A stretch of DNA of 64,000 nucleotides from Thalassotalea psychrophila (GCF_031583595.1 NZ_CP134145.1:2108001-2172000); one strand, 5' to 3'. Positions 43,807 to 51,426 are shown, numbered from the stretch's first letter. A program made the numbers and translations. Notes: a model not told the origin generated them from the letters alone.

Positions 43807-45051
43807 ATGCAAACACTCTCTCAACTAAAGTCAGGCGAATTAGCAGGTATTAAACGCTTAGCATTATCTGAAAACTTATCTTCTTTTCCGTTAGAAATTT
43901 TATCTCTGGCTGATAGCCTAGAAATTCTAGATTTATCCAATAATCAATTAACTTCATTGCCAGATGAATTGTCACTGCTTAAAAATCTTAAAATAATTTT
44001 TGCCAGTAATAATCAATTTGAAGCATTACCTGAAGTGCTTGGTCAATGTGTTAATTTAGAAATGGTGGGGTTTAAAGCAAATCAAATTAAGCACGTTTCA
44101 GAACACTCATTACCACCTAAGCTGCGTTGGTTAATTTTAACGGATAACCGTATTGAAGTTTTACCGGATTCTTTGGGAGAACGATCAAAGCTCCAAAAGT
44201 TAGCGTTAGCGGGTAATCGTTTAACTCAATTACCACTAACCATGGCCCAGTCTACTAACCTAGAGTTAGTACGCATATCTGCGAATAGGTTAACTGAGTG
44301 TCCAACTCAATTATTGAGTTTACCTAACCTTGCATGGTTTGCGTTTGCTGGAAATCCGTTTAGTCAGTCAAATATCAGTATTAAATCAGTACCTGAAGTA
44401 TCGTCATCAAGTTTCACTTTGCAAGAAGTCCTTGGACAAGGGGCCTCTGGAATTATTTCAAAAGCGGTGTGGAATAAACCTCAATCAAACTTTACCGATG
44501 ATATTGCTGTTAAAGTATTTAAAGGGGAGGTTACTAGTGATGGTTATCCTGAAGATGAGCTACAAGCCTGTTTGAAAGTGGGTAATCATATAAACCTGGT
44601 GCAGTCATTAGCGCAAGTGAGTGAGAAAGACTACTTAGCACTCATTATGAACTTGATACCTGCTCATTATAAAAACTTAGGTTTACCGCCATGCTTTAAT
44701 AGTTGTACCCGTGATACGTTTCCACCGGGTTTTAGTTTATCAATAGATCAAATTGCTAAAATAATTGCTCAAATGGAAAATGTATTTGAGCATTTGCATG
44801 CAAATAAAGTATGTCATGGGGATTTATACGCACATAACACCTTGTTTGATGAAAACGCGAATATAATATTCGGTGACTTTGGTGCTGCTACCATGTATCA
44901 CATGCTGACACTAGAACAACAAAAGCAAATAAAGAAAATTGAACGTAGAGCACTTCATCATATGATTGATGATTTATTAAGTATTTGCGCAGTAGAAGAT
45001 CAAAATAGCGCTACTTACAACGCTCTTAGTCAACAAGCCGGCCAGAACTAG
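43807..45051 (+). CDS. Leucine-rich repeat protein with C-terminal kinase domain
   Basis: A 414-aa two-domain protein. Residues 1 to about 195 are about seven leucine-rich repeats (LEILDLSNNQLTSLPDEL, LRWLILTDNRIEVLPDSL, LQKLALAGNRLTQLP). From about 205 to the end is a eukaryotic-like kinase: Gly-rich loop LGQGASG, lysine IAVKVFK, catalytic HGDLYAHNTL (Arg of HRD replaced by Gly) and metal-binding FGDFGAAT. It has no transmembrane helix. Such bacterial LRR kinases are known in gammaproteobacteria without a defined pathway. The catalytic Asp and Asn are present, so activity is plausible; the target is unknown. Confidence 0.85.
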   Translation: MQTLSQLKSGELAGIKRLALSENLSSFPLEILSLADSLEILDLSNNQLTSLPDELSLLKNLKIIFASNNQFEALPEVLGQCVNLEMVGFKANQIKHVSEHSLPPKLRWLILTDNRIEVLPDSLGERSKLQKLALAGNRLTQLPLTMAQSTNLELVRISANRLTECPTQLLSLPNLAWFAFAGNPFSQSNISIKSVPEVSSSSFTLQEVLGQGASGIISKAVWNKPQSNFTDDIAVKVFKGEVTSDGYPEDELQACLKVGNHINLVQSLAQVSEKDYLALIMNLIPAHYKNLGLPPCFNSCTRDTFPPGFSLSIDQIAKIIAQMENVFEHLHANKVCHGDLYAHNTLFDENANIIFGDFGAATMYHMLTLEQQKQIKKIERRALHHMIDDLLSICAVEDQNSATYNALSQQAGQN

Positions 45052-45250
45052 CCTATAACCTTCTGTGTCTTCTACTTTGTTTTCTCCTAAGATTTTATCT
45101 TAACCTATAATAGGGTAATTAACTGGAATTAGCAGACTCTAAACGATCTATATTTATAACAATAAATTAAATAATCGCCAGTAACGTTGGTGGACTGCTA
45201 AAAGCGCTTTGTCACAACAAAGTGGGCCATTTTTACTTTTAGAGTATTTT

Positions 45251-46486
45251 ATGAAATTAGAATCGACATTAATAACACTTCTTGCTCTTTTTTCGCTAAC
45301 GGGCTGTGGGGCCGGGGGAAACAGTAGTAAAAATCCTTCTGTCGAGTATGGTCAAAGCCAAACGCCTGTCGAAGCCACACTGGATTCATCTCTTACTACA
45401 ATCAATGCATTTCCTAACCTTAGCTTTGAGCAACCACTTTATTTTACCTCTGTACCATCCTCCGACAATTACGTTGTCGTTGTTGAGCAAAAAGGAACAA
45501 TAAAGATATTTGAAAACGACAGTAAAGTTACTACAAGTAAAGATTTTTTGAATATTAAAGCACTTGTCAGCACAAGCAGCAACGAGGAGGGGCTATTAGG
45601 CCTCACATTTGATCCCGACTATATAAATAATGGTTATTTATATGTCTACTATTCAGTGCTTGACGGTGCTCGTCGTTCTCGGGTTGCTCGTTATCAATTA
45701 GCTAAAGATAGCGAAAATGAATTTATTGATGACGAGGTTAACGAGGACAGTGAATCAATTATATTAGAAGTAGCGCAACCTTTTGGAAACCACAACGGCG
45801 GTATGATTGAGTTTGGCCCAGATGGTTATCTTTATGTTTCTTTAGGCGATGGTGGTAGTGGCAACGACCCTATTAGACATGGGCAAAATAGAACTACATT
45901 ACTTGGTACATTGCTCCGTATAGAGCCAATCACCAATGGCTATAATATTCCCCCGGACAATCCGTTTTTAGGTGTAGGCATTGAGACCACAGGTGAAGGG
46001 ATAGGTGATAACGTCAGAGAAGAGATATGGGCCTATGGCTTTCGCAATCCTTGGCGGTTTTCTTTTGATCGACAACAAGGAACAATTTGGCTTGGTGACG
46101 TGGGTCAGGGTGAGTATGAAGAGATCGACATCGTTATTAAAGGCGGTAACTACGGCTGGAGTTTACGAGAAGGGAATCACGACTTTAATGATGACGACAT
46201 AATCTTGGAAAGTCCGCTCATTGACCCTGTTTTAGAGTATGGACGTGACGTTGCACAATCGATTACCGGTGGTTATGTTTATCGAGGAAATAAAATACAG
46301 GCGTTAACAGGTTTATATATCTTTGGTGATTACATAACCGGAAATATTTGGGCTTATGATTACGAAGGCGCTTCCGCCACAGCCTCTATTGTCGCAACGG
46401 TGCCAGAAATTACTTCTTTTGGTGAAGACCAAGAGGGGGAAATTTATATTGTTAGTCGTAATGGCAGTATATTTAAATTTGAATAA
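45251..46486 (+). CDS. PQQ-dependent sugar dehydrogenase (GSDH family) lipoprotein
   Basis: A 411-aa soluble aldose sugar dehydrogenase-like beta-propeller. The ATG at 45251 starts a lipoprotein signal with lipobox LTGC (residues 16-19). Family landmarks are EEGLLGLTFDPDY, GNHNGGMIEFGPDGYLYVSL, AYGFRNPWRFSFD, VGQGEYEEIDIV and GGNYGWSLREG, which together shape the calcium/PQQ site. It would oxidise an aldose or related alcohol in the periplasm. The stop codon overlaps the first tRNA-derived repeat, so this is the last intact host gene before the integration site. Confidence 0.88.
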   Translation: MKLESTLITLLALFSLTGCGAGGNSSKNPSVEYGQSQTPVEATLDSSLTTINAFPNLSFEQPLYFTSVPSSDNYVVVVEQKGTIKIFENDSKVTTSKDFLNIKALVSTSSNEEGLLGLTFDPDYINNGYLYVYYSVLDGARRSRVARYQLAKDSENEFIDDEVNEDSESIILEVAQPFGNHNGGMIEFGPDGYLYVSLGDGGSGNDPIRHGQNRTTLLGTLLRIEPITNGYNIPPDNPFLGVGIETTGEGIGDNVREEIWAYGFRNPWRFSFDRQQGTIWLGDVGQGEYEEIDIVIKGGNYGWSLREGNHDFNDDDIILESPLIDPVLEYGRDVAQSITGGYVYRGNKIQALTGLYIFGDYITGNIWAYDYEGASATASIVATVPEITSFGEDQEGEIYIVSRNGSIFKFE

Positions 46487-46534
46487 GATGGTGCTCGCTG
46501 CGGGACTCGAACCTGCGACACCTTGCATGCCATG
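46483..46534 (-). repeat. att-like direct repeat, copy 1 (tRNA 3' end fragment)
   Basis: This 52-bp repeat is 51/52 identical to 47472-47523. On the minus strand it reads as the 3' half of a tRNA: anticodon loop, GCAAG stem, a T arm with GGTTCGAGTCC, an acceptor strand AGCGAGC and encoded CCA. The 5' half is absent here. The loop reads ATGGCAT in this copy and ATGACAT in the other, so isotype is uncertain (tRNA-Val is my best guess). It is probably a displaced integration-site end. Confidence 0.75.
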
Positions 46535-46609
46535 CTATTCCTATCGTTAGTTTAATTCGATTATTTCAATGACATACTTCATGTACGTACACAGTATAGG
46601 AGTGTGCAC

Positions 46610-46810
46610 ATGGTAGCAATTAGACAATTAAAATCAGATAACTGGAACGCCCAAATCAGAATCAAGGGTACTAAACCTTATCAGAAAACATTCAAAAATG
46701 AAGAAGATGCAATTGAGTGGGCTAATCTTGAATAATCATTATTGAGGGATTCAACCAAACCAACCATCTATAACCTGATCTTAAATTTTACCATTAATCA
46801 AACCCTTTAA
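46610..46810 (+). pseudogene. Truncated phage integrase (nonsense remnant)
   Basis: ATG 46610 opens MVAIRQLKSDNWNAQIRIKG, homologous to the N-terminal arm-binding domain of the intact integrase at 47621 (MASIKQLKSGNWNVRIRLSG). A TAA at 46733 ends it after 41 residues, at a position where the intact protein has Gln. In the same frame beyond the stop, PTIYNLILNF still matches PTIYELGLKY, then homology ends at another stop (46808). It is therefore a decayed relative of the downstream integrase, next to its own att repeat. The rest of the gene is deleted. Confidence 0.85.
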
Positions 46811-46944
46811 AACCAATGGTTTACGGCCTGTTAACAAACACTAGTTAATGATAGTTTTTGACATAATTAGTGCGAATTTGGACATTTAACATCTAATAAC
46901 ACTTCTTTACACTCCATACCAAGTTGAACAATAAAGGGGAATAT

Positions 46945-47052
46945 ATGAACCATGTAGCGATCTATAAAGAATATGAAAAGCTAATAACTAAACAGTTTTA
47001 CTACAAGGTAGCTCTACTAATCAGCATTACTATCAATTTATCTATATATTAA
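46945..47052 (+). CDS. Small hydrophobic peptide in the remnant element
   Basis: A 35-codon ORF (MNHVAIYKEYEKLITKQFYY, then KVALLISITINLSIY) with an excellent AAAGGGGA ribosome-binding site 5 nt upstream of ATG 46945. The C-terminal half is a possible membrane helix. It looks like a genuine small phage gene left in the remnant, but I recognise no family. Directly after it, ATG 47064 starts a second short frame that stops after 10 codons; a one-base shift would extend it to about 20 codons, suggesting decay. Confidence 0.5.
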   Translation: MNHVAIYKEYEKLITKQFYYKVALLISITINLSIY

Positions 47053-47096
47053 GGGTGTGAAAAATGAATACAGAACAAGCATATAAGCCGAGTTAG

Positions 47097-47471
47097 CTAA
47101 AGCTAATTCTGAATTCTCATTACATTAATTTTATACCTATTTACTCGTCGACACTTGTTACGTTGAAAAACAAAGAGTATTACAATTTCATTAATATTAA
47201 ATCATTAACTATGCCTTTCTAATCTGGGGTAACTAGGGTGGTAGTGCCTTTCTACAGTGTTATACGCTCGCTTAAATGTTGGTTAGATTACCGACACCGC
47301 TTGTCTGTGTTATACGACCGTAGGGAGGTTGCATTGACATGGCTATTGATTGAGAAATAACCAAACAGAAACGTACACATTGACCTACTGTGTATGGATA
47401 GGCATATTGTGCACGAATTTATAACGAAGTTTGTTATTGAGATTGCTTGTATGAGTCTATACGTAAGGGAT
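47097..47471. other. Non-coding part of the remnant element
   Basis: No gene is supported in these 375 bp between the small ORFs and the second att repeat. A nearly repeated GTGTTATACG sequence appears near 47257 and 47308, possibly promoter or protein-binding remnants. I see no tRNA, terminator or longer repeat. Confidence 0.4.
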
Positions 47472-47523
47472 ATAAGATGGTGCTCGCTGCGGGACTCGAA
47501 CCTGCGACACCTTGCATGTCATG
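47472..47523 (-). repeat. att-like direct repeat, copy 2 (left end of the prophage)
   Basis: The second 52-bp copy differs from 46483-46534 at one base (47519). It lies 97 bp upstream of the integrase gene, the usual place for the attachment site. It again represents a tRNA 3' half on the minus strand with encoded CCA. The matching intact tRNA gene should lie at the other end of the prophage, outside this window. Confidence 0.78.
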
Positions 47524-47569
47524 ATGGTAAGCATCTGACGTAAGCTATTGTAAAGTATGACAATTTACT

Positions 47570-47596
47570 TGGAAACATTTCCAGTGGAAACACTGG
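47570..47596. promoter_or_regulatory. Overlapping palindromes upstream of integrase
   Basis: GGAAACATTTCC (47571-47582) and CCAGTGGAAACACTGG (47581-47596, GAAA loop) overlap by two bases, and TGGAAACA occurs twice 15 bp apart. They lie 25 bp before the integrase start and between it and the att repeat. They could be arm-type integrase or Xis sites, or an mRNA hairpin. Confidence 0.5.
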
Positions 47597-47620
47597 CAAC
47601 TAACCAAGGAAACGTACAAA

Positions 47621-48562
47621 ATGGCATCTATCAAGCAACTTAAGTCTGGTAACTGGAACGTAAGAATTAGACTATCTGGTCAACCTTTAAAGACTAAAAC
47701 CTTCCCAACTGAACAAGAAGCAATCAATTGGAGCACTGAACAAGAGTCAATAGACAAAGTATTTTCACAACCTACGATCTATGAACTTGGTCTTAAGTAT
47801 AGAGAAGCAAGATTAAAAGGTAAGGGGAGTTACGATGATTTCCAGTGGAGAGTATTACCATCTCTTAAACATTTTCCTCAACCAGCTGAGTATGTAACAC
47901 CAGAGCAAATCATCAACTACAGGGATGAACGTCTTAAGGCGATGTCTAATGACACTGTACTAGGTGAATTAACTTCCATCTCTAGAGTATACAAATGGGC
48001 TAAAAAGGAATTCCTAATCAAGTGCGACAATCCATTAGCTGACATTGTATTCCCTAAACCAGCTAAAGCCCGTAACAGAGTAATCAGTAAAGAAGAGTTA
48101 GTCCTACTAATGAACAATACCTCTGACTTAATGAAACCTATCTTTGAACTTGCCTATGAAACTGCAATGAGAAGATCTGAAATCATCAACCTATGTGTTA
48201 AAGATCTACACTTGCAAGATCGTATACTTGAGGTTTGGGATGGTAAGGAAGGAGATAGACTTGTACCCCTCACCAAACGAGCTGTATCGATCCTGAAGGG
48301 CATAGCAAAAGGTAAACGAACCAATGACTTACTATTTAATGTAAAGCCTAGGAGCGTTACACAGGCGTTTAGAAGAGCACGTAGGGCAGTGGGTTTAGAC
48401 TCTGATGTTAGACTTCACCAACTGCGCCATACACGCTGTACTTTAGTAGCCCGTAAAGGCTTTAACAATGCACAGATACAAGCAGTTACTGGACATCAGG
48501 ACTTACGTTCTGTTCAGCGTTACACTCACTTGTCTGCTCACGATGTTGTGGACTTGATTTAA
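47621..48562 (+). CDS. int: Tyrosine recombinase (phage integrase)
   Basis: A 313-aa site-specific recombinase. An N-terminal arm-binding domain (residues 1-50) is followed by a core-binding SAM-like domain (about 55-145) and the catalytic domain. The tetrad is visible as R184 (TAMRRSEI), H266 and R269 (HQLRH), H292 (TGHQD) and Y301 (RYTHL). AAGGA lies 10 nt upstream of ATG 47621. It integrates the prophage at the adjacent tRNA-derived site. Its last 77 bp overlap a convergent gene on the other strand. Confidence 0.95.
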   Translation: MASIKQLKSGNWNVRIRLSGQPLKTKTFPTEQEAINWSTEQESIDKVFSQPTIYELGLKYREARLKGKGSYDDFQWRVLPSLKHFPQPAEYVTPEQIINYRDERLKAMSNDTVLGELTSISRVYKWAKKEFLIKCDNPLADIVFPKPAKARNRVISKEELVLLMNNTSDLMKPIFELAYETAMRRSEIINLCVKDLHLQDRILEVWDGKEGDRLVPLTKRAVSILKGIAKGKRTNDLLFNVKPRSVTQAFRRARRAVGLDSDVRLHQLRHTRCTLVARKGFNNAQIQAVTGHQDLRSVQRYTHLSAHDVVDLI

Positions 48563-48944
48563 AACTAAGACTAGAAGTTACATTCCTTACGAATTCTTCC
48601 TGACTCTGCTTAAACAAAGACTCAGCGTATTCAATAGTGTGTAACTTCCACTCTTCACCATCAAGATTAGTCTGTAGATAGGCAAGGAAGCCTTCACATT
48701 GCTCAAGTCTTGCCTTAACACTGTCTAATTCATCATCATTAACTTCCTTCACTTCTACCTTTTCATCACTCTTTTTAAGATCAGACTTAATCTTGTAAAA
48801 ATTAGAGTTTGAAATCCCATACCTTTCTTTAGCATCACCAGCTTTTAACCCTTCCTTTTTAATGTCCTCAATTAGCTTAGGTTTCATTGTTGAATCCCAA
48901 ACTATAGGGGTATCAGTGGTTACTTCTTGTACTTCTTCTGTCAT
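48486..48944 (-). CDS. Putative leftward phage regulator with helix-turn-helix-like segment
   Basis: A 152-aa charged protein, the only leftward gene of the prophage seen here. AGGAA lies 6 nt before the ATG. Residues about 22-55 (PKLIEDIKKEGLKAGDAKER, then YGISNSNFYKIKSDLKK) look like a helix-turn-helix of the transposase/terminase type, and the middle part is predicted coiled coil. The last 77 bp overlap the integrase 3' end in antisense. As the sole opposite-strand gene next to int it might be the repressor or excision regulator, but no repressor family is recognised. Confidence 0.6.
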   Translation of the reverse strand: MTEEVQEVTTDTPIVWDSTMKPKLIEDIKKEGLKAGDAKERYGISNSNFYKIKSDLKKSDEKVEVKEVNDDELDSVKARLEQCEGFLAYLQTNLDGEEWKLHTIEYAESLFKQSQEEFVRNVTSSLSFKSSPQHREQTSECNAEQNVSPDVQ

Positions 48945-49249
48945 TTCTATTCCTGTTCTGTTGACTAAAAAGGAGCTAGCTTACTGTGATCGATCATCAT
49001 TTAAAACATTGTGTTACGAATCAGTTACTTACATGTCCTTACTCTTAAAATACTTGTCATTTAATTCAATCTTACTGTCACAGAAATGGCACTTTTAGCT
49101 AATAGTATAGTATGGGTTGACACTTTTACGCCCCCATTTTGGAGACATTCGTTTCCATTCTTTTTACTTACTTAATCGTAAGTTCTTACCCCAGCATTAG
49201 GTTACACAACCTTTCGCTATCTAAGTATCAAGCAGCTAAGGAGACACTG
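48945..49249. promoter_or_regulatory. Divergent control region (305 bp)
   Basis: This is the gap between the leftward 48486-48944 gene and the rightward early genes, so it must hold divergent promoters. A TTGACA at 49117-49122 could be a rightward -35 box, but no good -10 box sits 17 bp on. No gene or obvious operator repeat is seen. Confidence 0.4.
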
Positions 49250-50047
49250 ATGGAATTCAGTATCAAGAATAGAACAATTGGAGGTTACTCTTTCGAGGAA
49301 CTAGCTAAAAACAATGTAGAAATCTGGGAGTCAATTAATGATGATTCCCACCAAGTGCCACCAACTACCCAACGTACAACTATGGGCTATGTTAGTGAAA
49401 TAGCTACAGCAAACCACTTAGAAAAGGTTGGTTTTGAAATAGTAGCAATGAATGGTCTGAAAGATGCTTTGTATGAAATGAAGAACAAGAAGACAGCACC
49501 TAGTAATAGCAAGTCAGACATTGTAGCTAGACGTACAAGTGATGGAAAAGTATTTAACTTGGAAGTCAAAAGTGGCACACCACACCGTTACAAGCTAAGA
49601 CAATTCAGAAAGAACACTTTAGAAAGCTATACGAGCAAGAAGCGTAAGGTTGAAAATAGAGTTGATTTCATAGTATGGGTTGACATAGACAGATTAGGTA
49701 AGCCTAACATTTACGGTATCTATTCAGCAGACTCTTTAAAGAAGTTACCACTCTTCAAGAACAAGTTTGGTAAAGCTTGCTACACATTAACAAATGATGA
49801 TGGTAATGACTGGTCAAACAGTAAAGGAATCCTAAACCACCACACACCAATACTAGAAGACCAACCTACTAAAGAGGTTTGTATCAAAGAGCAAGAACGT
49901 ATAGCTAATCTTCCAGAGTTTAAAAACTATCCATTGGAAGTTTGGAAAGATGGAACTGTTGCTTACAAGGTACTGCCTGAAAATACACTGAAACGACTTA
50001 AAGCATCTGCTAATGAGTACAATTTCAATACGTTGTGGGTTGGTTAA
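49250..50047 (+). CDS. PD-(D/E)XK nuclease-like phage protein
   Basis: A 265-aa protein starting at ATG 49250 (AAGGAG 6 nt upstream; the frame is open further up but without a start signal). The pattern E50 (YVSEIATANHLEKVGFEIV), D90 (SKSDIVARR) and E105-x-K107 (FNLEVKSG), in a beta-alpha arrangement with spacing typical of the fold, suggests a PD-(D/E)XK endonuclease such as a restriction-like or Holliday junction resolvase-type enzyme. Its C-terminal 150 residues are not recognisable. It is the first rightward gene after the control region. It could serve recombination, host DNA degradation or exclusion. Confidence 0.65.
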   Translation: MEFSIKNRTIGGYSFEELAKNNVEIWESINDDSHQVPPTTQRTTMGYVSEIATANHLEKVGFEIVAMNGLKDALYEMKNKKTAPSNSKSDIVARRTSDGKVFNLEVKSGTPHRYKLRQFRKNTLESYTSKKRKVENRVDFIVWVDIDRLGKPNIYGIYSADSLKKLPLFKNKFGKACYTLTNDDGNDWSNSKGILNHHTPILEDQPTKEVCIKEQERIANLPEFKNYPLEVWKDGTVAYKVLPENTLKRLKASANEYNFNTLWVG

Positions 50048-50066
50048 CATTACAGGGAACTAACCA

Positions 50067-50318
50067 ATGCAGATTACTAAACAAGATGTATTGGATGCCA
50101 TTGCAGTAATCAGAGCCTACCAAGAGAATCCTTTTGACATCTGGCTAACTTGCACCAAAGCATCCAACTACGAATACACACTACTAGACCGAAAGGTTAG
50201 AAACAAAGCAACAGGAAGGGTACTAAAACCTAACAGTCAAGATCTAGTTAAGATCTACAATGATGATGGTGACACTCAGCCCTTCCTATCGAGACCTTAC
50301 AAAAGGTTCTCAATCTAA
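50067..50318 (+). CDS. Hypothetical phage protein
   Basis: An 83-aa protein of unknown family, reading MQITKQDVLDAIAVIRAYQE at the start and ending SRPYKRFSI. It is mostly polar with no membrane helix or signal. AGGGAA precedes the start. It sits in the early-gene string between the nuclease-like and HNH genes with 19-20 bp gaps, so it is co-transcribed with them. Confidence 0.6.
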   Translation: MQITKQDVLDAIAVIRAYQENPFDIWLTCTKASNYEYTLLDRKVRNKATGRVLKPNSQDLVKIYNDDGDTQPFLSRPYKRFSI

Positions 50319-50338
50319 GTATCAATACAGGAACAATC

Positions 50339-50881
50339 ATGGAAATTAGAAAATCAATCTCAGGCTATGAAGGCATTTACGAAGTATCAGACAAAGGCAA
50401 TGTTTACAGCCTTAATAGGGAAATAGGTGGCTTACGTTGCAGACGTACTAGAAAGGGTCAAGAGTTAAAGAAGGACTTTAGCAACCTACAGCGAGTTACT
50501 TTAAGTAAGGACACAGAGACTAAAAAGTTTGGAGTGTCTCAGCTAGTAGCAGAAGCTTTTGTACCTAATCCATTTAACAAACCTTTCGTTTACCACATTG
50601 ACCGTAACAAGCAGAACGATGCAGCAAGCAACCTAATCTGGTGCGACCTTAAAGAGATTAATTCTTTAATGCTTGCAGAGAGAAGTAAGAACGCTTCTGG
50701 TGAAATGAACCACCATGCAAAGCTTACTTGGTCAACAGTTGAATCAATGAGAGAGATTAGAAAGACAACTAATTTACTAATCAGAGAAATAGCTGAAATG
50801 TTTGGAATGAGCAAAGTTCAAACTCAAAGAATACTAGCTAACAAATCTTGGAAAATAGGAGAACATGAATGTCCACATTAA
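50339..50881 (+). CDS. HNH endonuclease with NUMOD4 domain
   Basis: A 180-aa homing-type endonuclease. Residues 8-27 (ISGYEGIYEVSDKGNVYSLN) are a NUMOD4 domain. The HNH region runs at about 70-100 (AEAFVPNPFNKPFVYHIDRN, then KQNDAASNLIWCD); the first His of VNH is replaced by Tyr-His. A C-terminal helix-turn-helix-like segment (LLIREIAEMFGMSKVQTQRI) resembles NUMOD1/IENR DNA-binding parts. Such genes are selfish invaders of phage genomes and may not serve the phage. Its stop overlaps the next small gene by 13 bp. Confidence 0.85.
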   Translation: MEIRKSISGYEGIYEVSDKGNVYSLNREIGGLRCRRTRKGQELKKDFSNLQRVTLSKDTETKKFGVSQLVAEAFVPNPFNKPFVYHIDRNKQNDAASNLIWCDLKEINSLMLAERSKNASGEMNHHAKLTWSTVESMREIRKTTNLLIREIAEMFGMSKVQTQRILANKSWKIGEHECPH

Positions 50882-50988
50882 TACTTTCACCAATTAGAGA
50901 AGACTATGACTTAGGTTTTAGCTTCTACCAGTTACAGCTTAAGTACAACTGTACAGCTGAATACATCAACCAATTAATCAACATTTAA
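50869..50988 (+). CDS. Small early phage protein
   Basis: A 39-aa ORF (MSTLILSPIREDYDLGFSFY, then QLQLKYNCTAEYINQLINI) with AGGAG 7 nt before ATG 50869. It overlaps the HNH gene end by 13 bp in another frame. The last 20 residues could be a short helix-turn-helix-like fragment. No family is recognised. Support is from the ribosome-binding site and tight packing. Confidence 0.5.
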   Translation: MSTLILSPIREDYDLGFSFYQLQLKYNCTAEYINQLINI

Positions 50989-51002
50989 GACAGGAACAAA
51001 CT

Positions 51003-51335
51003 ATGTCAATTTACAAACAAGTACAAGCAGAAAGATGGACTAAAATCATCAAACCAATCATGAACTTAACTCACTTTACTTTTAAAGAACGAGTATTACT
51101 CAGTTCACTAGTAAACCTAGAAGACTTCTCAATAGCTAAGAATGATGGAGACTTCATTGTCTACCTTACTTCACTATCAAGAGAGCTGGGTTTACCTACA
51201 AAAGAGGTTGTTGAACTTCTTCGTAGTCTGGATGAAGAAGAAGCTATCCACATCATCAATGACAAAGACTCTGGTAAATTCCAGATTGAGTTTACAGATG
51301 AATTAAGTAAGGACATAGCACATGTTCTTCAGTAA
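51003..51335 (+). CDS. Hypothetical phage protein, possible winged helix
   Basis: A 110-aa protein with an apparent winged-helix layout: FTFKERVLLSSLVNLEDFSI, a central LTSLSRELGLPTKEVVELLR recognition-type helix pair, and strands IHIINDKDSGKFQIEF. It resembles small phage replication or transcription helpers, but I cannot name it. It starts after AGGAAC and overlaps the next gene by 14 bp. Confidence 0.6.
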   Translation: MSIYKQVQAERWTKIIKPIMNLTHFTFKERVLLSSLVNLEDFSIAKNDGDFIVYLTSLSRELGLPTKEVVELLRSLDEEEAIHIINDKDSGKFQIEFTDELSKDIAHVLQ

Positions 51336-51426
51336 GAAGCCAGAAACAGAACAGGAAGCAGGGTGGTCTGAGGAAGAATCAGATCAACTGCATCAAGACA
51401 ATTGGAAAGAATGGGAAGGTTACTAA
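51322..51426 (+). CDS. Small acidic phage peptide
   Basis: A 34-aa, Glu/Asp- and Trp-rich ORF (MFFSKKPETEQEAGWSEEES, then DQLHQDNWKEWEGY). It overlaps the preceding gene by 14 bp, and its TAA shares one base with the ATG of the next gene, an arrangement typical of translational coupling. Charge and size recall DNA-mimic or host-takeover peptides, but that is speculation. Confidence 0.5.
   Translation: MFFSKKPETEQEAGWSEEESDQLHQDNWKEWEGY

Noticed and set aside
43807..45051. Part of a known anti-phage defence system with its neighbours
   Set aside because: No recognised defence gene set; DUF1810 and the coiled-coil gene are widely spaced and have no established defence role.
46483..46560. Complete tRNA gene
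   Set aside because: Only the 3' half (from the anticodon loop) is present; the 5' anticodon-stem strand, D arm and 5' acceptor strand are missing.
48862..49098. Plus-strand open frame overlapping the leftward 152-aa gene
   Set aside because: No ribosome-binding site and a composition typical of antisense; the leftward frame has better start signals and a plausible protein.
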